This document shows positions 38,111-45,947 of a stretch of DNA of 64,000 bases, one piece after another. This DNA is from Pseudomonas arsenicoxydans (GTDB lineage: Bacteria > Pseudomonadota > Gammaproteobacteria > Pseudomonadales > Pseudomonadaceae). The notes beneath the pieces are model-generated. The model saw only the letters and a list, made by a program, of their open reading frames with translations, was not told the DNA's origin and made no database searches. The first letter of the stretch is position 1; each line of letters opens with the position of its first letter. The translations under genes and the position numbers were made by a program. Location of the stretch: NCBI RefSeq assembly GCF_006438915.1, contig NZ_RCZE01000006.1:62001-126000 (forward strand). Reading direction: 5' to 3'.

Positions 38111-39724
38111 GTGAGCGAGTTTCCCGTAGACCCCATCGGCGCTACCTGGCTAGCGACGACATTCGGCGTGCTGCCGATGGCACGGCTAACCGTGTTGAGT
38201 CAGGTGGGTAGCCGGCGGTTAACTCAAGTCGAAGACGGGTTTCGTCTTGAGACGTATACGGAGAATATGCGCCCCGATCCGGACCTCTCATCCCATCTGC
38301 AATTTCACCTGCGGCATGAAGTCCCGAACCTTGAATTCTTGAGTCGGCTATTTACCAAGGTGGGTCCGGCACCGGTGCAAGACTGGTTAAATGTTGAGCC
38401 CACTGGCCAATATGCACGCCGGGCAGCGTTCCTGTTTGAGTGGCTCACCGGCGAGCAATTGCAAGCGCCCGAGCCCATAGGCGGTAAGTATGTCGACGCC
38501 ATCAACGCCGATCTGATGGTGGCGGCGTCACCCGAAGAGGCGGTGAAAGTGCCGCGTTGGCGAGTGACTGACAACCTGCCAGGCACGCGCTACTTCTGCC
38601 CAGTTGTCGTCAAGACAGCAGCAGTCCAGTCAGCAGCGGACCTCGATGTGCCTTACCTCTTCGGTCAACTGACCGCAGAATTTGGCGAAGCCCTTCTGCT
38701 GCGCGCCGCCGCATGGATGACACTGCGGGAAAGCAAAGCCAGCTTCGCGATTGAAGGGGAGGCGGATCGCTCTACGCGTATCCAGCGTTTCGCAGATGTG
38801 TTGGCGCGAAGAACCGGTCAGGGCGAATTGCCGCTCACCGATGCGGCACTGGCGCAGATGCAGGAAGAAATCCTTGGCGCAGTGACCACCCTGACACGCC
38901 TGGGGATTCGGCAATCTCCGGTGTTTGTTGGCGAGACGGTTCGCTATCAGGAGATCGTCCATTATCTCGCGCCACCGGAGAGTGATTTGGAGCGGATGTT
39001 AGAAGGCATTCGCGTTTTTCTGAATCGCACCCAAGGGCAATCCCCGGTCATGCGCAGCGCTGTAGCCGCGTTTGCTTTCGTCTATATCCATCCGCTGGCT
39101 GACGGCAATGGCCGGGTCCATCGCTTCTTGATCAACGACATTTTGCGTCGTGACGGGGCTGTTCCAGACCCGGTGATCCTTCCGATTTCAGCGGTTATCA
39201 CCGACGACTCAGCTGAGCGACGTCTATATGACAGCGTGCTGGATCAGGTTTCAAAACCGCTCATGCAAGGCATACGAGACCAGGTAACGTTCGCCAGTAC
39301 TCGTACGCAATACCCTGACGGCGTGGTCTCGAACATCGAATTCACCGGCCAGGATCAGGCCCGCCCGGTGTGGCGATATCCCAACCTGGGGCCACACGTC
39401 GTGTTCATCTCGAACGTCATCCGCCGCACGATCACCGAACAGATGCGTGAAGAGTCGCGGCATTTACGCAGCCACATCAGGGCCAGACAGGCGATCAAGG
39501 AAATCGTTGAAATGCCGGATCCTCAGGCTGATCGGCTTTTGCGATCCATTGAGCAGAACGAAGGGAAGCTAAGCAACGTACTGGCAAAGGAAATGCCGGT
39601 GCTGACAAGGCCGGACATTTGGGACGCCATTACCGAAGCGGTGGCTCAGTCGATGCGGGGGGAAGAGCCGGTAGACAGTGGCGTGAGTGATCGATATCAC
39701 CCGAATCAGCCAGTGGGTAGATGA
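38111..39724 (+). CDS. Fic-family AMP-transferase with built-in inhibitory helix
   Basis: 537 residues from GTG at 38111 (AAGGAG seven bases before; another GTG at 38105 is possible). The catalytic loop HPLADGNGRVHR (residues about 327-338) matches HxFx(D/E)GNGRxxR with Leu in place of Phe. The inhibitory motif [S/T]xxxE[G/N] is present upstream as SFAIEG (about 211-216), so it is a class II, self-inhibited Fic. The 170-residue N-terminal domain and the C-terminal helical region are unassigned. Transfers AMP to a hydroxyl of an unknown target. It stands alone, with repeats before it and a terminator after it. Confidence 0.9.
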   Translation: MSEFPVDPIGATWLATTFGVLPMARLTVLSQVGSRRLTQVEDGFRLETYTENMRPDPDLSSHLQFHLRHEVPNLEFLSRLFTKVGPAPVQDWLNVEPTGQYARRAAFLFEWLTGEQLQAPEPIGGKYVDAINADLMVAASPEEAVKVPRWRVTDNLPGTRYFCPVVVKTAAVQSAADLDVPYLFGQLTAEFGEALLLRAAAWMTLRESKASFAIEGEADRSTRIQRFADVLARRTGQGELPLTDAALAQMQEEILGAVTTLTRLGIRQSPVFVGETVRYQEIVHYLAPPESDLERMLEGIRVFLNRTQGQSPVMRSAVAAFAFVYIHPLADGNGRVHRFLINDILRRDGAVPDPVILPISAVITDDSAERRLYDSVLDQVSKPLMQGIRDQVTFASTRTQYPDGVVSNIEFTGQDQARPVWRYPNLGPHVVFISNVIRRTITEQMREESRHLRSHIRARQAIKEIVEMPDPQADRLLRSIEQNEGKLSNVLAKEMPVLTRPDIWDAITEAVAQSMRGEEPVDSGVSDRYHPNQPVGR

Positions 39725-39734
39725 CCGACTTTCG

Positions 39735-39763
39735 CAAAAGCCCCGATTGATTCGGGGCTTTTT
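39735..39763 (+). terminator. Terminator after fic gene
   Basis: AAAAGCCCCGA / TCGGGGCTTTTT hairpin with TTGAT loop; bidirectional. Confidence 0.88.
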
Positions 39764-39779
39764 CATGCGTGCGATTTGT

Positions 39780-40073
39780 TTATGGCGCGACGTTACTGGC
39801 TCGGTTGTTACACGGCGCGGCTAGCACCTTCACTACGTCATCGATGATCGCCTTACTCATATCCTGCAAATAATGAGACGCCCAGGCATGCCGGTCGGTG
39901 TCGCGAACCATAGCGGCATCGGATGCGAGAAGCTTGGCGATGTGCAGCAGATCGGAAGCGTGGGAGAGGGCCTGGATCACCGGGACGCCGGCGTTGATGC
40001 GGAACAGTGCATTGTTGTCGTGGTAGGAGAAAGGGGTGAGGCCGATGGTTTTCAGGTCTTGAGGGTTGGTCAT
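39780..40073 (-). CDS. DUF3077-family protein
   Basis: 97 residues from MTNPQDLKTIGLTPFSYHDN; TPFSYHDNNALFRINAGVPV followed by QALSHASDLLHIAKLLASDA is the DUF3077 pattern. GGAGGTG lies seven bases before the start. Family of small Pseudomonas proteins of unknown role. A second DUF3077-like gene lies at 8867-9139. Confidence 0.75.
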   Translation of the reverse strand: MTNPQDLKTIGLTPFSYHDNNALFRINAGVPVIQALSHASDLLHIAKLLASDAAMVRDTDRHAWASHYLQDMSKAIIDDVVKVLAAPCNNRASNVAP

Positions 40074-40621
40074 TGGGCACCTCCGGTGTTTGGGCGGTGG
40101 TGGGTGATGACCGATGGAGCAGTAGCGCAAATTTTGGACGGACCGGTAGCGGGCATTAGCAAAAACTCCTGAATCAAAGTTAGAGCTACCACGTTCGTTC
40201 TCAGGCGAATGGGTGGCAGCTATGCGCGGGCTGAGAAACCGGAGATACAGGAACCCGGCAGACCCGAAGGTCTCCCACGCACAGCCGCCATTACACGGAA
40301 ATGCAGGCACAAAAAAACGCCAACAATCGTGATTATGGGCGCTTGTGCGCCTGTATCTTACTCGGGTTCTCAGGCCCGGTCGCTGAATTGGCAGCGACGA
40401 CCTGAAGGTAGCTTGAGAGGGAAGGATGCGCAATCGTGGCCAGGTGGTGGCGTGGGGGAACGTTTTCGTGATTTTTATGGCTGGGTGATTTTCATAACTC
40501 CGGCAATCAACTCCAACGGCTCTAGACTTGGGCTGTAGCTAAATTGAATTTTGTTCGATGATGGAGTTGAAATGCATAGCACCCAGCGTCAGGTCCGATC
40601 AGACAAACGTGCATTGCTCAG
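40074..40621. other. Long gap, possible structured leader of the DUF3077 gene
   Basis: Nearly 550 bases without a convincing gene. A 109-codon + strand frame (40209-40538) has no ribosome binding site and no family features. The reverse strand upstream of the DUF3077 gene could be a long leader; this is only a suspicion. Confidence 0.3.
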
Positions 40622-40642
40622 CTATACGGCAAAGCCGTATAG
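40622..40642. promoter_or_regulatory. Palindromic operator of higBA
   Basis: Perfect inverted repeat CTATACGGC-AAA-GCCGTATAG ending eight bases before the higB start; likely bound by the HigA-type antitoxin. Confidence 0.75.
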
Positions 40643-40650
40643 TCACGCCC

Positions 40651-40968
40651 ATGTTCACGATTATCGAAACCGAAATTTTCAAGCGTCATGCTGAATCCAT
40701 CTGGGATGATGGCGAACGTCATGAATTCATCACTTGGCTAGCGGCTAACCCGTTGGCCGGCGATGTGGTTCCTGGCAGCGGCGGTCTACGCAAGGTTCGT
40801 TGGTCCCGTAGCGGGATGGGCAAACGAGGTGGTACACGTGTCATTTACTACAACACGCTTTCAGAAGGCTCTATCTGGTTGTTGATCGCCTACACCAAGG
40901 CGAAATTCGACAATTTACCCGCAGCCTTCCTTAAGCAATTGAAGGAGGAAATCAGCCATGGTCAATGA
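40651..40968 (+). CDS. higB: HigB/RelE-type toxin
   Basis: 105 residues from MFTIIETEIFKRHAESIWDD. GLRKVRWSRSGMGKRGGTRV and IYYNTLSEGSIWLLIAYTK match RelE-superfamily ribosome-dependent mRNA interferases of the toxin-first HigBA type. The upstream palindrome almost touches the ATG and no ribosome binding site is seen, so the mRNA may be nearly leaderless. The antitoxin gene overlaps its end by 11 bases. Confidence 0.88.
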   Translation: MFTIIETEIFKRHAESIWDDGERHEFITWLAANPLAGDVVPGSGGLRKVRWSRSGMGKRGGTRVIYYNTLSEGSIWLLIAYTKAKFDNLPAAFLKQLKEEISHGQ

Positions 40969-41242
40969 ACTGGAGCAATTCCAGCAGGACTTGCTGGACT
41001 CTGTGCGTCAAATGAAAGCCGGTAAAGCCGCTCGCGTGACAGAGGTGCCTCTGTCAGCGGCTGCCGAAGCGCGCGCCAAAGTGGGTGTTTCTCAAAGCGC
41101 GTTCGCCAAGCTGATTGGAGTCAGTTTGCGGACGTTGCAGGATTGGGAACAGGGGCGTCGGCAACCGACGGGAGCGGCTCAGACATTGTTGCGTGTTGCG
41201 AGCCAGCATCCTGAAGCGTTACGTGATCTGTATGTAGCTTGA
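40958..41242 (+). CDS. higA: HigA-type XRE antitoxin
   Basis: 94 residues. The helix-turn-helix is ARAKVGVSQSAFAKLIGVSL followed by RTLQDWEQGRRQPTGAAQTL. AAGGAGG, placed inside higB, precedes the start. Neutralises HigB and represses the operon. Confidence 0.9.
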   Translation: MVNELEQFQQDLLDSVRQMKAGKAARVTEVPLSAAAEARAKVGVSQSAFAKLIGVSLRTLQDWEQGRRQPTGAAQTLLRVASQHPEALRDLYVA

Positions 41243-41268
41243 GAAAATATAATGATTTTCTGAATTGA

Positions 41269-41299
41269 GAGTTCTGGCACTCTGAGAGTGCCAGAATTT
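41269..41299 (+). terminator. Hairpin after higBA
   Basis: TTCTGGCACTCT-GAG-AGTGCCAGAA perfect 12-base stem; the T tract is short (TTTG), so termination may be weak. Confidence 0.6.
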
Positions 41300-41556
41300 G
41301 CTACCTACCTTTAGCGTTTACGACGAATAAAAATCCGAAACGGCGGGCCGTTAGCTCGCCGAATCACCTTTCCAGTCTTGGTGCGAATCGTTATACGATA
41401 AATGACCTCGCAGCCTTCGTCCTGTTGGCTGAATCATTACACCAAGTAACTAATGATGTTCCCGCCCCCACCTTTATCCCCTCCAGCTAACTCCCTACAT
41501 TGAGCTCCAACGCCTACCCATTCATTCCGAAGGGCAGGTCACTTGGAGATTCCCTC
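41300..41556. other. Gap with a possible gene remnant
   Basis: On the reverse strand 41311-41430 encodes about 38 residues, EVIYRITIRTKTGKVIRRAN then GPPFRIFIRRKR, with no usable start codon. It looks like the tail of a small basic protein gene that has lost its beginning. Nothing else is seen. Confidence 0.3.
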
Positions 41557-41778
41557 ATGCCTTTTGTCAGCGTTCGCATTACCCGCGATGGCGTTACCTC
41601 AGAGCAGAAAGCTCAGGTGATCGCCGAAATCACTGAAACCCTGGAACGCGTCCTCAAAAAGGATCCGCACCTGACCCACATCGTGATCGAAGAAGTCGAC
41701 ACCGATAACTGGGGTTACGCCGGCATCACCACCACCCAGTACCGCAAAAAACTGGCAGAGGCGGAGGGCAAGTCATGA
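41557..41778 (+). CDS. 4-oxalocrotonate tautomerase-family protein
   Basis: 73 residues from MPFVSVRITRDGVTSEQKAQ. Other family members use Pro1; here the residue after Met is Pro2, which becomes the N-terminal catalytic proline once Met is removed. The length fits a single tautomerase unit that forms hexamers. Overlaps the next gene by 4 bases. Confidence 0.88.
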   Translation: MPFVSVRITRDGVTSEQKAQVIAEITETLERVLKKDPHLTHIVIEEVDTDNWGYAGITTTQYRKKLAEAEGKS

Positions 41779-42431
41779 CCGTGTCTGTTGCCATCGACTT
41801 CATCTCCGACGTGGTGTGCCCGTGGTGCGCGTTGGGCGCGACGGCGCTGGAGCAGGCGATCGAGAACGTGGCCGGTGAAGTGTCGGTGGCGCTGACCTAC
41901 AAGCCCTTCGAGTTGAACCCGGACATGCCGGCGGTCGGTGAAAAAGCTGTCGAGCATTTGATGCGCAAGTATGGACGCACGGCCGAAGACGTCGCCGCCG
42001 GCAAAGCGATGCAGATCACTCGGGGCGAGGCCATTGGTTTCACGTTCGATCTGGAGAAGCGCACGCACTTCTACAACACGTTTGATGCGCACCGGTTGCT
42101 GTTGTGGGCGTTGCAGGAAGGGCGGCAGATCGAGCTGAAGAAGATCCTGTTGCGCGCTTACTTCACCGATGGCCAGAACCCGAGCAACCGCGAAACACTG
42201 GCTCGTCTGGCCGGGGAAGCAGGACTGGATGTGGCGGCTGCGCAAGAGGTGTTGGCCTCCGGAGCGTTCGCGAAAGAAGTGCGCGAGCTTGAGGCGTTCT
42301 ACCGCCAGCACGGCATCAACTCGGTCCCGGCCATGATCCTCAACGGTCGTCACCTGGTGTCCGGATCGCAGTCGGTCGAGTACTACGAACAAATGCTGAG
42401 ACAAATGGCCAAGGCCCCTGCCGAAGCCTGA
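41775..42431 (+). CDS. FrnE-like DsbA-family oxidoreductase
   Basis: 218 residues. The active site CPWC sits in DFISDVVCPWCALGATALEQ and the cis-Pro in INSVPAMIL. No signal peptide, so a cytoplasmic DsbA-type protein of the FrnE family. In one operon with the tautomerase (4-base overlap) and the SDR gene 43 bases downstream, which suggests a redox or aromatic-stress response unit; the role is unproven. Confidence 0.9.
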   Translation: MTVSVAIDFISDVVCPWCALGATALEQAIENVAGEVSVALTYKPFELNPDMPAVGEKAVEHLMRKYGRTAEDVAAGKAMQITRGEAIGFTFDLEKRTHFYNTFDAHRLLLWALQEGRQIELKKILLRAYFTDGQNPSNRETLARLAGEAGLDVAAAQEVLASGAFAKEVRELEAFYRQHGINSVPAMILNGRHLVSGSQSVEYYEQMLRQMAKAPAEA

Positions 42432-42474
42432 TTACTTGTTTTTTCAAACCATTCTTAATTAGTAGAGGTTCATC

Positions 42475-43185
42475 ATGAGCAATTCGAAAAAAGTCATCGT
42501 TATTACCGGCGCGTCCCAAGGCCTCGGCGCAGGCATGGTCAAAGCGTTCCGTGATCTGGATTACAAGGTTGTCGCCACTTCGCGTTCAATCAAACCGTCC
42601 ACCGACCCGGACATCCTCACCGTGGCGGGCGACATCGGCGACCCGGCTGTTGCGCAGCAAGTGATCCGTGACGCCATCGCCCGTTTTGGCCGCATCGATA
42701 CCTTGGTCAACAACGCCGGGATCTTCATCGCCAAGCCGTTCACCGCGTACACCGCTGAAGACTACGCCAATGTGTTGTCGGTGAACTTGAACGGCTTCTT
42801 CTACATCACCCAACTCGCGATCAATGAGATGGAAAAACAAGGAAAAGGGCACGTCGTCAACATCACCACCAGTCTGACGGACCATGCGGTTGATGGTGTG
42901 CCATCGGTTCTGGCTTCGCTGACCAAAGGTGGCTTGAACGCGGCGACCAAGTCCCTGGCGATTGAGTACGCCAAACGTGGGATTCGGGTGAATGCGGTTT
43001 CCCCAGGCATCATCAAGACGCCGATGCATGGTGAAGAAACGCATGAAGCGCTGGGAAATCTGCACCCGGTTGGGCATATGGGCGAGATCAGCGACATTGC
43101 TCAGGCGGTTGTTTATCTGGACAGCGCGAATTTTGTTACTGGTGAGATTCTGCACGTGGATGGTGGGCAGAGCGCTGGTCACTAA
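42475..43185 (+). CDS. SDR-family protein lacking the catalytic tyrosine
   Basis: 236 residues. The NAD(P) motif TGASQGLGAG and NNAG are intact, and the C-terminal AVSPGIIKTPMH and LHVDGGQSAGH are typical. In the expected YxxxK active site the sequence is ASLTK (PSVLASLTKGGL), so Tyr is replaced by Ala while Lys is kept. It may work through another residue, or bind cofactor without normal oxidoreductase activity. GAGG precedes the start and a terminator follows. Confidence 0.9.
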   Translation: MSNSKKVIVITGASQGLGAGMVKAFRDLDYKVVATSRSIKPSTDPDILTVAGDIGDPAVAQQVIRDAIARFGRIDTLVNNAGIFIAKPFTAYTAEDYANVLSVNLNGFFYITQLAINEMEKQGKGHVVNITTSLTDHAVDGVPSVLASLTKGGLNAATKSLAIEYAKRGIRVNAVSPGIIKTPMHGEETHEALGNLHPVGHMGEISDIAQAVVYLDSANFVTGEILHVDGGQSAGH

Positions 43186-43211
43186 GAGCGGGTTTTTCAA
43201 AGGCCAGAAAC

Positions 43212-43246
43212 AACAAAGCCCTCGTATCTCAACGAGGGCTTTGTTT
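43212..43246. terminator. Terminator, copy 1 of a duplicated hairpin
   Basis: AACAAAGCCCTCG / CGAGGGCTTTGTT stem. Nearly identical to the hairpin at 44472-44506, including CCAGAAACAACAAAGCCCTC. Confidence 0.9.
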
Positions 43247-43258
43247 CGCGCCGGTTTT

Positions 43259-44248
43259 TTATTCCAGGAGCCATTGCGGTTGACGTTTCCAATCGCCAGG
43301 AAAGCCCATCAGGCTTAAATTCGGTGATTCCAGATGGTCCATGATTTCGGCAAGACGAGGTTTCCACCGGCTGTCAGGACTGATCAAATCGGTTAGATAC
43401 GCGAGGATCGTCAATACAATATAAAGCCGCTGTTTGGGCTGAGGTCTGCTGGCAGCTGCGTTTGGGATATTCCACTCCTTGGGTAGCGAAGGCCGAATCG
43501 AGAGTTCTCTGTTCCATAACCGCGAGTGGTGGGCGCAACAGTTTCGTATGAAGGTCAAGGTGTGGAGCCACGAAGCCAAAACATCGAACGGCAGACCGAA
43601 TCTGGCAGCAATAGCTTTCTTGTCGACACTTCTGCCTATGGCATTGAATAGGGTTGATACCGTACCGAGGCTGAGTTCTTCAAGAATCGCCCATGCGGGC
43701 GGCAGTTCGGGAAAGACATAGGTCGCGCCGTAGTAGCGGAAATAGTTATCACGCATGCGATTTTCGATTCTCTGCTGCTGAAGGCCGTCGTCCTGTCGCC
43801 CTTTCTTGATACGGTCCATTTCACGTTCGAATTTATTTCGCTCTTTGCTCAATTGGTCCCGAAGTGGGCGTAAGAGTTCGGTGTGCGAATAGGACGAGGA
43901 GAACACCGAGGCATCGGCAATCCAGTCAGACCCATACTTGGGGCACATGTGGCTGCTGATGCTTGCTCGTATGGCGACCTCGACCCTCTCGATGGCGTCC
44001 ATGGTTATGCGTCGCAACGAGCCATCGAATCGGTAGATGTCGACTACGGCTTTCAGAGTGCTACCGGGTTTGAAGGTATGTTCTGGCCCTTGCTCTTGGA
44101 AGGGGCGCATATAGGGGCTCAGGCGAAACAGCGTGACCACTTCGAGAAAGCGCATGGCCCGGTCATTGTTTGCGACTCGCAGGCCTCGTTGCTTTAGCAG
44201 TTCCAATTGCTGTTCTACGCTGAGGGCCGGTTTGTCGAAGGACCTCAT
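43259..44248 (-). CDS. Abi-family (AbiD/AbiF-like) HEPN protein
   Basis: 329 residues from MRSFDKPALSVEQQLELLKQ; GGAG lies about ten bases before the ATG. The Abi_2 features are visible: ALSVEQQLELLKQRGL, then EVVTLFRLSPYMRPF and YRFDGSLRRITMDAIERVEV. The HEPN RNase motif RNCCAH (R-x4-H) occurs in TFIRNCCAHHSRLWNRELSI. Related proteins abort phage infection by RNA cleavage. The gene lies between two nearly identical terminators, near the prophage junction, consistent with a mobile defence cassette. Confidence 0.85.
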   Translation of the reverse strand: MRSFDKPALSVEQQLELLKQRGLRVANNDRAMRFLEVVTLFRLSPYMRPFQEQGPEHTFKPGSTLKAVVDIYRFDGSLRRITMDAIERVEVAIRASISSHMCPKYGSDWIADASVFSSSYSHTELLRPLRDQLSKERNKFEREMDRIKKGRQDDGLQQQRIENRMRDNYFRYYGATYVFPELPPAWAILEELSLGTVSTLFNAIGRSVDKKAIAARFGLPFDVLASWLHTLTFIRNCCAHHSRLWNRELSIRPSLPKEWNIPNAAASRPQPKQRLYIVLTILAYLTDLISPDSRWKPRLAEIMDHLESPNLSLMGFPGDWKRQPQWLLE

Positions 44249-44471
44249 GTAGCTTTTCTCCAGGCAAAAAAAACCCGCACGATTTGAGCTTGCTGACTGG
44301 GTCAACCTAGGCTTGGCGGGTGTGTTGGGGTGCATTATAGGTAGGTGTGAGACCCCGTCAACGTTGCACTGACGCGAATTTGTAACGGGTAGGTGCGCAG
44401 ACAATGTTTGGTCTGGCGCTGGAGAAAAGGAGTTGTTGGCTTCCCGGGGATTGTCTCCAAACCCCAGAAAC

Positions 44472-44507
44472 AACAAAGCCCTCGTATTTCTACGAGGGCT
44501 TTTTTAT
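44472..44507. terminator. Terminator, copy 2 of a duplicated hairpin
   Basis: AACAAAGCCCTCGTA / TACGAGGGCTTTTTT. Shares about 24 contiguous bases (from CCAGAAACAACAAAGCC onward) with the copy at 43212. Confidence 0.9.
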
Positions 44508-44524
44508 GTTGCCCGCAACATTCG

Positions 44525-44737
44525 CTACAGACAGGAAAGCTCCACATCTTCATCGTCGGGGACTTCATCCGTAACAATCACTCGTGCGTGCGCGCTGTGT
44601 TCGTCCTCCATGCGCAACCCGAAGTAGCGGGTATCGTTGGCGTCCCAAAATGCCTCTATCTGCGCCATGGGTGCATGTTCAAGCAACACCTCGGCGCTGT
44701 GCTCCAAGATGATCGAGTAACGTCGTTCGGTGTTCAT
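44525..44737 (-). CDS. Small acidic protein of unknown function
   Basis: 70 residues, MNTERRYSIILEHSAEVLLE then HAPMAQIEAFWDANDTRYFG and an Asp/Glu-rich end. A terminator lies immediately downstream on its strand. No family recognised. Probably genuine because of length, composition and terminator, but there is no strong ribosome binding site. Confidence 0.5.
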   Translation of the reverse strand: MNTERRYSIILEHSAEVLLEHAPMAQIEAFWDANDTRYFGLRMEDEHSAHARVIVTDEVPDDEDVELSCL

Positions 44738-44920
44738 TCCAAAGGGGCTCGCAACGGCGGAGAGGGTTGTGCGTAGGCACTGCTGTCATTATGCCGTCTC
44801 ACAGCTTTTCGACCGTAACCGCTCATCGTTTGGGGAAGGTATCTAGATGCGCGGTACCAGAATGGGATGCGTCGTTTCGCCATCCCTCAGCGAGAGGGGC
44901 GAGCGTAAGACCCATAAACG

Positions 44921-44950
44921 AAAAAGGCCCACCTTTCGGTGAGCCTTTTT
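44921..44950 (-). terminator. Terminator of the interrupted tRNA-Thr gene
   Basis: AAAAAGGC(C)CACC-TTTC-GGTGAGCCTTTTT hairpin just downstream (reverse strand) of the tRNA fragment. Confidence 0.8.
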
Positions 44951-44962
44951 CGGTATTGCGTA

Positions 44963-45008
44963 TGGTGCCGGCACCAGGAGTCGAACCCGGGACCTACTGA
45001 TTACAAGT
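44963..45008 (-). tRNA. tRNA-Thr(UGU) 3' fragment = prophage attachment site (left junction)
   Basis: Read on the reverse strand, ACTTGTAATCAGTAGG (anticodon loop CTTGTAA, anticodon TGT), variable loop, T-arm CCGGGTTCGACTCCTGG and acceptor half TGCCGGC-ACCA are perfect tRNA-Thr sequence. The matching 5' half (acceptor GCCGGCA, D-arm) is absent; sequence to the right is unrelated. This is the 3' part left behind when an element integrated at the anticodon loop. The complete tRNA should be rebuilt at the far end of the element, outside the window. Confidence 0.88.
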
Positions 45009-45117
45009 AAGGGAAACTTTACTTACAGATCAAGGCGTGGCGCCATTTAATTTTACGCAGACGGCCCGCTGCAACCCTTGTTCGGCGCGGGGCCATGCGG
45101 TTGATTTACGTAGGTTT

Positions 45118-45915
45118 TTAATTCGGGCTTTTGCCAAATACGGTGGTTTCCGCCACCAGTGCCTGCAGATTCTGTGCGTAACCGACTGTGGCGTTTACAA
45201 ACCCATGTGTTCGATCTGCATCAGGGAACGCTCTCCCGAAAAGGCCGAGAGCCAGCATTCCTGTTTCGACCAAGAGCTTGGTTGTCATGATGGCAAAGGT
45301 GCCGCATGGGTGAAGGAGGGTGAACCGCAAGACCGAACTACCATCAGCACGATCTATCTCAGTTAAATTGGAGTAGAGAGCGTCTCGATTTGGATGCGCG
45401 CCAAAATCAATTGTTGCTTGATGAAGGTGTTTCGCCCATGCAGCGGCGCCCTCGAATGTTTCCGAAAGCACGGAGTTAAGTGCTCCAAATTTAAACTCAT
45501 TCCCCCACTTTCTTAGCTCCCTTCGCTCAGTTGGCTTGTTATACCACCGCTGAGCGGCGCCTGGGGTTACCGCCAGATACCACCCGTACAATGCTGACTC
45601 CACTGCCGCCCGTATAGTTGCATGTGACGATAAGCACAGCCCTGATGCTACAAGGCGCGTTGAAGCCAAAAAGTGGCTATTAGCTGTCATGAATAGCAGT
45701 AAGGCTGACGGGTCTAAAGATTTGGCGATGTTCGCGCTCGCGTAATCACAGCACTTCGAAAGGTCTGCGGAAATATTGCTCAGTAGTTTTTGCCATAACG
45801 GATCGTGAACAAACGTTGCAAATTCGTTTTGGATAGCGACTGACTGAAAATGGGTTAAGTGATCCTGGCCCCAGCCTGCTGGAGCTCTAAAGTCGGTCGG
45901 GTTTGATTCCTTCAT
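45118..45915 (-). CDS. Unknown cargo protein between att and integrase, possibly HEPN-like
   Basis: 265 residues from MKESNPTDFRAPAGWGQDHL (GGAG seven bases before this ATG; another ATG lies four codons upstream). Mostly helical: NSHFLASTRLVASGLCLSSH, then ATIRAAVESALYGWYLAVTP and later ATIDFGAHPNRDAL. The R...E...Y and GAHP elements recall HEPN-like alpha-helical families such as DUF5677, but I cannot assign a family. Codon use is more AT-rich than the phage genes. The slot between attachment site and integrase is a known place for phage cargo such as defence genes, so anti-phage function is a reasonable guess only. Confidence 0.7.
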   Translation of the reverse strand: MKESNPTDFRAPAGWGQDHLTHFQSVAIQNEFATFVHDPLWQKLLSNISADLSKCCDYASANIAKSLDPSALLLFMTANSHFLASTRLVASGLCLSSHATIRAAVESALYGWYLAVTPGAAQRWYNKPTERRELRKWGNEFKFGALNSVLSETFEGAAAWAKHLHQATIDFGAHPNRDALYSNLTEIDRADGSSVLRFTLLHPCGTFAIMTTKLLVETGMLALGLFGRAFPDADRTHGFVNATVGYAQNLQALVAETTVFGKSPN

Positions 45916-45947
45916 AGGTATCTCCATGTTTAAAAAGTCGCTAAATT

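Noticed and set aside
40209..40538. 109-codon forward frame in the gap before higB
   Set aside because: No ribosome binding site and no recognisable fold; the composition suggests non-coding or leader DNA on the other strand.
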